From the NCBI RefSeq assembly GCF_014180685.1, contig NZ_JACEHF010000016.1, positions 1 through 44,858 on the forward strand: a DNA stretch of 44,858 nucleotides. Direction: 5' to 3'. This document shows positions 37,160 through 44,429 of this stretch, piece by piece; position 1 is the stretch's first letter; each line of letters opens with the position of its first letter. The notes under the pieces were generated by a model, which was given only the letters and a program-made list of their open reading frames with translations, made no database searches and was not told the DNA's origin. This DNA comes from Nocardioides pelophilus. Lineage in GTDB: Bacteria; Actinomycetota; Actinomycetes; Propionibacteriales; Nocardioidaceae. A program made the translations under genes and the position numbers.

Positions 37160-38674
37160 TCAGGTGCAGGCGGGCGCGGCGGGCAGCGGCGCCGGAACGC
37201 CGACGCTCGGCATGCCGAGGGTGACACCGGTCGGAGGGGCAACCGTCCGCCGCTCCCACGCGTCGCCCGAGCGAGTACGACGCAGCGCGCGCACGGGTCC
37301 GTCGGCGACCAGGTGATGGGGGGCGGCGTACGTGATGCCGACCGTGACCAGGTCGCCGGGTCGCGCCCCCTCGTAGGTCGAGCCTGTCGAGACCACCTGG
37401 CTGAAGTCGGCCTCGAAGTGGACCAGCCGGTTGTCGGGTCCACGGCCCGAGAGCCGGTGGGTCGCGGGGTCCTTGCGGCCCTCGCCCTCGGAGACCATCA
37501 GCTCGACCTCGCGGCCCACGAGTCGCTTGCCCTCGTCCCACGCGATGGCGTTGACCAGCTCGACGAGCCGGTTGTAGCGATCGGTGACGACCGCAGGCGC
37601 GACCTGATCGTCGAGCGTGGCGGCCGGGGTGCCGGGCCGCTTGGAGTACTGGAACGTGAATGCTCCGGCGAACCGCGCCTGGCGCACCACGTCGAGGGTC
37701 GCCTGGAAGTCGTCCTCGGTCTCGCCGGGGAAGCCGATGATGATGTCGGTGGTGATCGCGGCCTCCGGCATCGCGGCCCGCACCCGGTCGATGATCCCGA
37801 GGTACTTCGACTGCCGGTAGGACCGGCGCATCGCCTTGAGGATCCGGTCCGAGCCCGACTGCAGCGGCATGTGGAGCTGCGGCATCACGTTCGGCGTCTC
37901 GGCCATCGCCTCGATGACGTCGTCGGTGAACTCCGCCGGGTGCGGCGAGGTGAAGCGCACCCGCTCGAGCCCGTCGATCCCGCCACAGGCGCGGAGCAGC
38001 TTCGAGAACGCCTGCCGGTCGCCGAACTCGACGCCGTAGCTGTTGACGTTCTGCCCCAGCAGGGTGACCTCGGAGACGCCCTCCGCCACCAGTGCCTCGA
38101 TCTCGGCCAGGATCTCCCCCGGCCGGCGGTCCTTCTCCTTGCCCCGCAGGCTCGGGACGATGCAGAACGTGCAGGTGTTGTTGCACCCGACCGACACCGA
38201 CACCCAGGCGGCGTACGCCGACTCCCGCTTGGTCGGCAGCGTCGACGGGAAGACCTCGAGCGACTCGAGGATCTCGACCTGCGCCTCCTCCTGCACCCGC
38301 GCCCGCTCCAGCAGCACCGGCAGCGAGCCGATGTTGTGGGTGCCGAACACCACGTCGACGTACGGCGCCTTCGCGGTGATGGTCGCGCGGTCCTTCTGCG
38401 CCAGGCAGCCGCCCACCGCGATCTGCATGCTGGGGTTGGCGGCCTTGATCGGCGCCAGGTGCGACAGGTTGCCGTAGAGCTTGTTGTCCGCGTTCTCGCG
38501 CACGGCGCACGTGTTGAACACGACCACGTCAGCACAGCCCGCCTGGTCCCCCGCGGCGCTAGGTCGGAAGGCGACGTAGCCCGCGTCCTCCAGCAGCCCG
38601 GACAGGCGCTCGGAGTCGTGGACGTTCATCTGGCACCCGTAGGTGCGGACCTCGTAGGTTCTGGCTGCATTCAT
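37160..38674 (-). CDS. miaB: tRNA-2-methylthio-N6-dimethylallyladenosine synthase
   Basis: 504 aa from ATG 38674, leaderless. The N-terminal MTTase domain has [16 protein letters not shown] and GGCLAQ cysteines for one 4Fe-4S cluster; the radical-SAM triad is CNNTCTFC; a TRAM domain follows (~380-450). It methylthiolates i6A37 made by MiaA. A 27-nt repeat-like string (37371-37397) in frame encodes [10 protein letters not shown] within the TRAM region. The C-terminal tail beyond [21 protein letters not shown] is long and Pro/Ala-rich. Confidence 0.96.
   Translation of the reverse strand: MNAARTYEVRTYGCQMNVHDSERLSGLLEDAGYVAFRPSAAGDQAGCADVVVFNTCAVRENADNKLYGNLSHLAPIKAANPSMQIAVGGCLAQKDRATITAKAPYVDVVFGTHNIGSLPVLLERARVQEEAQVEILESLEVFPSTLPTKRESAYAAWVSVSVGCNNTCTFCIVPSLRGKEKDRRPGEILAEIEALVAEGVSEVTLLGQNVNSYGVEFGDRQAFSKLLRACGGIDGLERVRFTSPHPAEFTDDVIEAMAETPNVMPQLHMPLQSGSDRILKAMRRSYRQSKYLGIIDRVRAAMPEAAITTDIIIGFPGETEDDFQATLDVVRQARFAGAFTFQYSKRPGTPAATLDDQVAPAVVTDRYNRLVELVNAIAWDEGKRLVGREVELMVSEGEGRKDPATHRLSGRGPDNRLVHFEADFSQVVSTGSTYEGARPGDLVTVGITYAAPHHLVADGPVRALRRTRSGDAWERRTVAPPTGVTLGMPSVGVPAPLPAAPACT
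37371..37397. repeat. Minimal palindromic repeat (core ACAGG) inside miaB
   Basis: On the minus strand, GGTGGTCTCGACAGG is followed by CTCGACCTACGA. The ends GGTCTCG and CTCGACCTACGA match family-B copy 2 at 32710-32749, with the hairpin core replaced by a few bases. In frame. Confidence 0.65.
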
Positions 38675-38683
38675 GACCGCTCA

Positions 38684-38703
38684 AGGGTACGGCGCCGTAG
38701 TCT
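38684..38703. promoter_or_regulatory. Back-to-back leaderless promoters of miaB and the PLD gene
   Basis: TACCCT (minus, 38689-38684) is 9 nt before miaB ATG; TAGTCT (plus, 38698-38703) is 7 nt before GTG 38711. Only 36 nt separate the two start codons, so each -35 region lies near or inside the opposite gene. Confidence 0.6.
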
Positions 38704-38710
38704 CACCGCT

Positions 38711-39925
38711 GTGATCCGCGTGGCAGCGGCAGTCGTGACACTGCTCGTCGTTCTCGTGAGCTCGACGTCGTCCCCCGCCGCCAGCGATTCCCCTGGTTCA
38801 CGCGAGCTCCCGAGGGCGCAGGCTGCCTTCACCGTCACCCGGGCGATGTCGATGAACGACCCGACCCACAACCGCGGCCAGGTGGCGCGGCAGCTACGGA
38901 CGTTCATCAAGCACACGCCGCGCGGCGCCACGATCTCGATCATGTCGTTCTACATGGCGTCGTCCATCACCTGGCCGGCGCTGAAGGCGGCCTACGAGCG
39001 GGGCGTCGACATCCACGCGATCTTCTACGGCGGACCGGCCGGGAAGCCGCTCTCGGGGGTGTCCTCCGGGGGCGTGAAGCTCACCAAGCTGATCCAGCAG
39101 GGACGGGCGAACGGACGCCGGGGGTCGTGGGTGGTGTGGACCAAGAACTCCGCCCGCGGCAGGGACGGCAAGACCACGATGCATGCGAAGGTCTGGCAGT
39201 TCTCGAGAGTCGGTCGCACCCGCAAGGTCACGATGATCGGCTCGTACAACAACAGCGATGCGGCCGACGCCCGCGCCTACTCCGCGATGGTGACGGTGGC
39301 GTTGCCCCAGCTGTACGACGACGTCCAGCGGGTCTTCCTGCAGTCCGCCAAGGACCGCAAGCCACCCGGCAACCCGCAGCGCCGCGTCTCCGGCGAGGGG
39401 TGGGACGCCTACTTCATGCCGTCGCTGCCCATCACCCGGGACAACGATCCGGTGATGGACCGGCTCAGGGCGATCCGCAGCGGTCCGGGCACCAGGATGG
39501 TGATCTCGATGTACTCCTGGCAGGGCTACCGGGGCGCCTGGCTGGCCCAGAGGTTGGCCAGGATGGTCAACGCAGGCTCGCGCCTGACCGTCGTCGTCGG
39601 ACCCGACGTCGACGCGTCCGTCGTACGGACCCTGCGCAACGCGGGCGCCCGGATGGAGGACGGCTGCTGGCGGACCGGCAGCCGCTCCCGTCCGTACGCG
39701 TACACCCACGACAAGGAGATGACGGCGACCTGGGTCGAGGACGGCAAGACCCGGTACGCCGCCTGGCTCGGCTCCGACGACTGGGGCAACGGGGGCGGCG
39801 GCTCGATGTCGGACCAGGTGACCGTCGGCCTCTACAACAAGTGGGCCTTCGACCGGCTCAACCAGCTCCTCGCCCCGCAGATCGCCCACGAGCCCGACAA
39901 CCTCGCTCCGTGCGACCCGCTCTGA
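38711..39925 (+). CDS. Secreted phospholipase-D-like protein
   Basis: 404 aa from GTG 38711; the open frame upstream is antisense to miaB. A signal peptide (AAAVVTLLVVLVSSTSSPAA) precedes two PLD-fold halves. Half 1 has ISIMSFYMAS, then MHAKVWQF and MIGSYNNSD; half 2 has MVISMYSWQG, then THDKEM and WLGSDDWGN. Each half keeps H-x-K and G-S but lacks the Asp of the classical H-x-K-x4-D motif. It may be an extracellular nuclease or phospholipase; the substrate is unknown. Confidence 0.88.
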   Translation: MIRVAAAVVTLLVVLVSSTSSPAASDSPGSRELPRAQAAFTVTRAMSMNDPTHNRGQVARQLRTFIKHTPRGATISIMSFYMASSITWPALKAAYERGVDIHAIFYGGPAGKPLSGVSSGGVKLTKLIQQGRANGRRGSWVVWTKNSARGRDGKTTMHAKVWQFSRVGRTRKVTMIGSYNNSDAADARAYSAMVTVALPQLYDDVQRVFLQSAKDRKPPGNPQRRVSGEGWDAYFMPSLPITRDNDPVMDRLRAIRSGPGTRMVISMYSWQGYRGAWLAQRLARMVNAGSRLTVVVGPDVDASVVRTLRNAGARMEDGCWRTGSRSRPYAYTHDKEMTATWVEDGKTRYAAWLGSDDWGNGGGGSMSDQVTVGLYNKWAFDRLNQLLAPQIAHEPDNLAPCDPL

Positions 39926-40018
39926 CCCCGCTTCTCAATCGCACACAAGCAGGCCGCGGAGGGCTAGCGTCACCAGGGACGGCTCGACCCCACGAGCTCG
40001 ACCAACACGGAGGAACAG

Positions 40019-40444
40019 ATGCGCAAGATCGCTTCTCTCGTCGCCATCGTCCTGGGCGCCATCATGATCATCGGTGGCGTCGCCACCTGGTTCGTCGTCA
40101 CCAACACCCTCTCCGACCAGAACATCACGGTTGCCGAGGACGCCGACTGCCTCGCCGAGGACGACGTCAACGGGCCGTTCTCCGCCTACTGCGAGGCGAA
40201 GATCATCGACAAGCACACCCTCGACACCACCGGCGGCAAGACCTACGCCGAGCTCGACCGCGAGGACCCGCTGCGCGAGACCGCCATGAACAGCGCCTTC
40301 CTCCAGGCCTCGCTCTTCACCTCCGTGGTCGCCTACGGCGTCGCGGCGATGGCCATCGCGATGGGCGTGCTGTTCATCCTCATCGGGCTCGGCATGCGCG
40401 ACGTCGGTGGCATGCGAGAAACCACCACGACGACGACCACCTGA
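40019..40444 (+). CDS. Membrane protein (family often labelled LigA by error)
   Basis: 141 aa from ATG 40019, with GGAGGAA upstream; TAGCGT at 39965-39970 is a likely -10. Two membrane helices (~5-27 and ~103-127) flank an extracytoplasmic segment with two cysteines (DCLAEDD, YCEAK) and TLSDQNITVAEDA. The protein ends in a run of threonines. This matches an actinobacterial family that databases often call aromatic ring-opening dioxygenase LigA; no dioxygenase feature is present, so that name should not be used. Function unknown. Confidence 0.85.
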   Translation: MRKIASLVAIVLGAIMIIGGVATWFVVTNTLSDQNITVAEDADCLAEDDVNGPFSAYCEAKIIDKHTLDTTGGKTYAELDREDPLRETAMNSAFLQASLFTSVVAYGVAAMAIAMGVLFILIGLGMRDVGGMRETTTTTTT

Positions 40445-40486
40445 GAGGGTCCCGGCAAGGTCACAGATTGGCGCAGCGATCTCCAC

Positions 40487-40521
40487 TGGTCTAGCCGAAT
40501 GGTCTAGAGCAGCGCTAGCGT
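40487..40521 (+). promoter_or_regulatory. gluA leaderless promoter with paired TGGTCTAG sites
   Basis: TAGCGT (40516-40521) ends 7 nt before ATG 40529. Just upstream, TGGTCTAG occurs at 40487-40494 and 40500-40507; the second, TGGTCTAGAGCA, is one base from the GntR/DasR-type half TGGTCTAGACCA. Confidence 0.5.
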
Positions 40522-40528
40522 CCCCTGC

Positions 40529-41311
40529 ATGACGGTTCACCGGGGGGCCGAGGCCGCGCCTACCAATGGCGCCGGCCAGGCGCTCGTGCGCCTGGCCGGC
40601 GTGCAGAAGCACTACGGCAACCTGCACGTGCTGAAGGACATCGACCTCGACGTCGCCCGCGGCGAGGTCGTCGTGGTGATCGGCCCCTCGGGCGCCGGCA
40701 AGTCCACGTTGTGCCGTGCGATCAACCGGCTCGAGACGATCGACGAGGGCGAGATCCTCCTCGACGGCGAGCCGCTGCCCGCGGAGGGCAAGGGCCTCGC
40801 CCGACTGCGGGCCGACGTCGGCATGGTCTTCCAGAGCTTCAACCTCTTCGCCCACAAGACCGTGCTCGAGAACGTCACCCTCGGACCGATCAAGGTCCGC
40901 AAGAAGTCGAAGGCCGAGGCCGAGACACGCGCCAAGGAGCTCCTCGAGCGGGTCGGTGTCGCCCACCAGGCAGCCAAGTACCCCGCCCAGCTCTCCGGCG
41001 GCCAGCAGCAGCGGGTCGCGATCGCCCGGGCGCTCGCGATGGACCCGAAGGTCATGCTCTTCGACGAGCCGACCTCGGCCCTGGACCCGGAGATGATCAA
41101 GGAGGTCCTCGACGTCATGGTCGACCTCGCCGAGCGAGGCATGACGATGATCGTGGTCACGCACGAGATGGGCTTCGCCCGTACGGCGGCCAACCGGGTC
41201 GTCTTCATGGCCGACGGCGCCATCGTCGAGTCGGCCGACCCCGAGACCTTCTTCACCAACCCCGAGAGCGATCGTGCCAAGGACTTCCTCGGCAAGATCC
41301 TCAAACACTAA
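40529..41311 (+). CDS. gluA: Glutamate ABC transporter ATP-binding protein
   Basis: 260 aa from ATG 40529, leaderless. Walker [11 protein letters not shown]-loop [10 protein letters not shown], signature [15 protein letters not shown], Walker [15 protein letters not shown] and H-loop VTHEMGF are all intact. The [17 protein letters not shown] and [10 protein letters not shown] segments are typical of polar amino-acid (glutamate/glutamine) importers. First gene of a four-gene operon in the corynebacterial gluABCD order; it powers uptake at the inner face of the membrane. Confidence 0.95.
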   Translation: MTVHRGAEAAPTNGAGQALVRLAGVQKHYGNLHVLKDIDLDVARGEVVVVIGPSGAGKSTLCRAINRLETIDEGEILLDGEPLPAEGKGLARLRADVGMVFQSFNLFAHKTVLENVTLGPIKVRKKSKAEAETRAKELLERVGVAHQAAKYPAQLSGGQQQRVAIARALAMDPKVMLFDEPTSALDPEMIKEVLDVMVDLAERGMTMIVVTHEMGFARTAANRVVFMADGAIVESADPETFFTNPESDRAKDFLGKILKH

Positions 41312-41322
41312 GGAGTAGGGAT

Positions 41323-42213
41323 ATGCGCAGGATGAAGCTCGGGATGGCCGCGGTTGCGGTTCTCCTTGCCGGATCGCTGACGGCGTGCGGAGACGCCGGA
41401 GAGGATGACGACGCCCCCGAGGTCGAGGCCGAGTCCGACTGTGACGACAAGTTCGAGGAGGGCTCGCGGATGGCCGAGCTCTCTGACGCAGGCGAGATCG
41501 CAATCGGCAACCGTGTCGACCAGCCTGGCCTCGGCCAGCAGGACACCCCCGACTCGGTGCCGGAGGGCTTCGACATCGACATGGCGAAGCTGCTCATCGC
41601 CGACCTGTGCATCGACCCCGAGTCGGACGCGGTCGAGTGGACCGAGGCCGTGTCCGAGCAGCGGGAGCAGTTCCTCCAGGACGGCGTCGTCGACCTGGTG
41701 GCCGCGTCGTACTCCATCACCGACGACCGTCGCCAGCTGGTCGGCCAGGCCGGGCCGTACATGATCACCGGCCAGCAGGTCCTGGTCCCGATCGACTCCG
41801 ACGTCGAGTCGATCGACGACCTCCAGGGCGAGGAGGTCTGCGCTGCCGAGGGCTCCACGTCCCTCGAGAACATCAACACGGCCGGCGCCGTCGGCGTGCC
41901 TGCGGCGAACTACGGCCAGTGCGCCGAGGACGTCGTCAACGGCACGGTCCCGGCGATGTCGACCGACGGCTCGATCCTCCGCGGGCTCGCCCAGCAGTAC
42001 GAGGGCGAGGTGAAGGTGGTCGGTCCCGAGTTCTCCGAGGAGCGGATCGGCATCGGCTACTCGAAGGACTACCCGGAGATGTGCGAGTGGATCAACGAGG
42101 TCCTCACCGAGGCGTTCGAGGACGGCACCTGGGAGGAGTCCTTCAACGCACACCTCAGCTCGGAGGACGAAGAAGCCCCCGAGCCGCCCACGCTGGACGA
42201 GTGCCAGGCCTGA
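41323..42213 (+). CDS. gluB: Glutamate-binding lipoprotein
   Basis: 296 aa from ATG 41323, with GGAG upstream and 11 nt after gluA. Lipobox LLAGSLTACG. Solute-binding fold type II: IAIGNRVDQPGLG, GFDIDMAKLLIADL, WTEAVSEQREQFLQDGVVDLVAASYSITDDR (in part), and IGYSKDYPEMCEWINEVL. An acidic stretch (DAGEDDDAPEVEAESDCDD) links it to the lipid. It delivers glutamate or a related amino acid to GluCD; specificity is inferred from operon order. Confidence 0.93.
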   Translation: MRRMKLGMAAVAVLLAGSLTACGDAGEDDDAPEVEAESDCDDKFEEGSRMAELSDAGEIAIGNRVDQPGLGQQDTPDSVPEGFDIDMAKLLIADLCIDPESDAVEWTEAVSEQREQFLQDGVVDLVAASYSITDDRRQLVGQAGPYMITGQQVLVPIDSDVESIDDLQGEEVCAAEGSTSLENINTAGAVGVPAANYGQCAEDVVNGTVPAMSTDGSILRGLAQQYEGEVKVVGPEFSEERIGIGYSKDYPEMCEWINEVLTEAFEDGTWEESFNAHLSSEDEEAPEPPTLDECQA

Positions 42214-42219
42214 GCAAGG

Positions 42220-42915
42220 GTGGACGTCGTATGGGAGCACCGTGAGGCGATCGCGCTTGCGTTCGCCTACACGGTGCTCCTGTTCGTCTTCGCGGGCGTC
42301 GGCTCGCTCATCGGCGGCACCCTGCTCACCGCGATGCGGGTCGGCCCGATCAAGGTCCTCCGCTGGGCGGCAGCGATCTACGTGACGCTGGTGCGCAACA
42401 CACCGCTGCTCATCGTCATCTTCTTCTTCCGGCTCGCCGCGCCGAAGATGGACCTGAGGTTCGACTTCGTCGATGTCGTCCTGCCGACCACGGTCGGCGA
42501 TGTGCGGATCAACAACATCTTCGCGGCGTGCACCGTCGGCCTCACCGTCTACACGGCGGCGTTCGTGTGCGAGGCCCTGCGGTCGGGTGTCAACGCCGTC
42601 CCCCTGGGTCAGGCGGAGGCCGCGCGAGCGATCGGCATGCCGTTCGCCGGGGTGATGCGCTACGTCGTGCTCCCCCAGGCGTTCCGCGCATCGATCCCCC
42701 CGCTCGCCAACGTGCAGATCGCGCTGCTCAAGAACACCACGGTCGCCGGCGCGCTCGGCGTCTCGGAGGCGTTCATCAGGATGCGCGGGCTGCTCAACGA
42801 CAACCCCACGGCCCGGATCAGCCTGTTCATCGCGTTCGCGGCCATCTTCGTGGTCCTGGTCGAGGTGCTGTCGTTCGTCGCCAACCGGCTCGAGCGGAGA
42901 GTGAGGGTCGCATGA
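42220..42915 (+). CDS. gluC: Glutamate ABC transporter permease
   Basis: 231 aa from GTG 42220, 6 nt after the gluB stop. About five membrane helices, with the HisMQ-type permease signature LRSGVNAVPLGQAEAARAIGM (the EAA loop that contacts GluA) and VLPQAFRASIPPL. It overlaps gluD by ATGA. Confidence 0.94.
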   Translation: MDVVWEHREAIALAFAYTVLLFVFAGVGSLIGGTLLTAMRVGPIKVLRWAAAIYVTLVRNTPLLIVIFFFRLAAPKMDLRFDFVDVVLPTTVGDVRINNIFAACTVGLTVYTAAFVCEALRSGVNAVPLGQAEAARAIGMPFAGVMRYVVLPQAFRASIPPLANVQIALLKNTTVAGALGVSEAFIRMRGLLNDNPTARISLFIAFAAIFVVLVEVLSFVANRLERRVRVA

Positions 42916-43778
42916 GCGGAAGCGTTCTGTACGACGCTCCGGGGCCGCGGACGATCGCCCGGCACCGGGTCTACACGGTGATCGCGAGCGTCGGGCTGCT
43001 GGCACTGCTCGCGTACGCCGTGCTGCGGCTCCAGCAGAACGGCCAGTTCGAGTACCAGAAGTGGGAGCCGTTCGTCAGCCCGGTCTTCATCGAGACGATC
43101 CTGGTGGACGGGGTCCTCGAGACCCTCAAGATGGCGTTCTCGGCGATCCTGCTCGCGGTCGGGTTCGGCGTGTTGTTCGGCATCGGCAAGCTCTCCGAGC
43201 ACGGTTGGGTCCGCTGGCCGTGCTGGGCGGTCGTGGAGTTCTGGCGAGCCGTCCCCGTGCTGCTGAACATCATCTTCTTCGGCATCCTGCTCGGCCTGGA
43301 CAGCACCACCAACCGCTACTGGGCGGTCGTCATCGCCCTCATGCTCTACAACGGCGCCGTGCTGGCGGAGGTCTTCCGCGCCGGCATCAACGCCGTGCCC
43401 AAGGGCCAGGTGGAGGCGGCGTACGCCGTCGGCATGCGCAAGAGCCAGGTGATGCTGGCCATCCAGCTGCCTCAGGCGGTCAAGATCATGCTGCCCGCAC
43501 TGATCAGCCAGTGCGTCGTCGCGCTCAAGGACACGGCCCTCGGGTACGTCGTACTGGCGCCCGGACTCACGTTCGTGATGCGACTGATCTACGCCAACCC
43601 CGATCACGGCCAGAACCAGATCCCGACCGTCATCGTGATCGGAGGGATCTACGTCCTGCTCAACCTGATCCTCACCGTGATCGCCACCTGGGTGCAGAGG
43701 AAGTTCGTCGGCGAGAAGAAGGTGCTCGAGGTGTCGATGGTCGGCGAAGGAGACCCGAGCGCTGCACCGGTGAAGTAG
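42912..43778 (+). CDS. gluD: Glutamate ABC transporter permease
   Basis: 288 aa from ATG 42912, overlapping gluC. About five to six membrane helices with the EAA loop AGINAVPKGQVEAAYAVGM and QLPQAVKIMLPALISQ. It is longer than GluC at both ends, as usual. The last codons and stop are followed by a near-copy of themselves (CCGGTGAAGTAG twice, 43768-43778 and 43782-43793), so a second stop lies just beyond the first. Confidence 0.94.
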   Translation: MSGSVLYDAPGPRTIARHRVYTVIASVGLLALLAYAVLRLQQNGQFEYQKWEPFVSPVFIETILVDGVLETLKMAFSAILLAVGFGVLFGIGKLSEHGWVRWPCWAVVEFWRAVPVLLNIIFFGILLGLDSTTNRYWAVVIALMLYNGAVLAEVFRAGINAVPKGQVEAAYAVGMRKSQVMLAIQLPQAVKIMLPALISQCVVALKDTALGYVVLAPGLTFVMRLIYANPDHGQNQIPTVIVIGGIYVLLNLILTVIATWVQRKFVGEKKVLEVSMVGEGDPSAAPVK

Positions 43779-43786
43779 GGGCCGGT

Positions 43787-43803
43787 GAAGTAGCGGCTAC
43801 TTC
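43787..43803. terminator. Short hairpin between convergent gluD and DUF4442 genes
   Basis: GAAGTAG (43787-43793) pairs with CTACTTC (43797-43803) across CGG. The right arm contains the DUF4442 stop codon. Confidence 0.5.
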
Positions 43804-44276
43804 GACTTGGGCGTGACCCACAGCCGGATCTCGCCCTCGACGACGACGGTGCCGTCGTCGCGCACGCCCTTGACCCGGACCGCGAGGTCGCCGTCGGCTG
43901 TGTCCCACTGCGCCTGGTCGGTCTCGGCGACGCAGGTGATGTCGCTGCTCGCCTTGGCGGTGTAGGCGACCTCCATCCCCTTGGGGATCCAGCGCTTGTC
44001 CTTGGGGATGGTCACCTCGGCCAGCGCGCCCATCGCGGCCTCGAGACCGTTGCAGAGGGCGATGGCGTGCACGGTGCCGATGTGGTTCTGCACGCTGCGC
44101 CGCTTCGGGATCACCAGCTCGACGTGGTTGGGCTCCACGATCGTGAAGCGCGGGTGGATCGTCGCGAAGTACGGCGCCTTCTGGCTGAACGCGATCGAGA
44201 AGGCCCGCTTGCCGACCGAGTCACCGACGACAGGGAGGCCGGAGACCGTCTTCCACAGCTTTTCCACCTGGCTCAT
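43797..44276 (-). CDS. DUF4442 hotdog-fold putative thioesterase
   Basis: 159 aa from ATG 44276, leaderless. A hotdog fold with APYFATIHPRFTIVEPNHVELVIPKRRSVQNHIGTVHAIALCNGLEAAMG (in part; the N-H-x-G-T-x-H-A segment is the expected active region) and a beta-rich second half. Family members are PaaI-like acyl-CoA thioesterases. A palindrome TTAC-N6-GTAA overlaps its promoter. Confidence 0.9.
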   Translation of the reverse strand: MSQVEKLWKTVSGLPVVGDSVGKRAFSIAFSQKAPYFATIHPRFTIVEPNHVELVIPKRRSVQNHIGTVHAIALCNGLEAAMGALAEVTIPKDKRWIPKGMEVAYTAKASSDITCVAETDQAQWDTADGDLAVRVKGVRDDGTVVVEGEIRLWVTPKSK

Positions 44277-44283
44277 GGGCGTG

Positions 44284-44301
44284 ACATTACTCGTGGGTAA
44301 C
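44284..44301 (-). promoter_or_regulatory. DUF4442 promoter with TTAC-N6-GTAA palindrome
   Basis: Minus strand: GTTACCCACGAGTAATGT. TAATGT (44289-44284) ends 7 nt before ATG 44276. The palindrome TTAC-N6-GTAA (44300-44287) overlaps the -10, a repressor-like position. Confidence 0.5.
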
Positions 44302-44429
44302 AACGCGCCACAACCCCCTCGCCCGAGAGCCACGTCACGCGGGAGCGAGCACCTCGACCCGGCTGCCCGCACCGTCGAAGGCGTGGCAGCGCTGGTAGCC
44401 CTCGAACGACGACCGTTCCCGATGGAGCC

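Noticed and set aside
40019-40444. Aromatic ring-opening dioxygenase function
   Set aside because: Only two membrane helices and an extracytoplasmic loop are visible; the family label found in databases is not supported by any motif.
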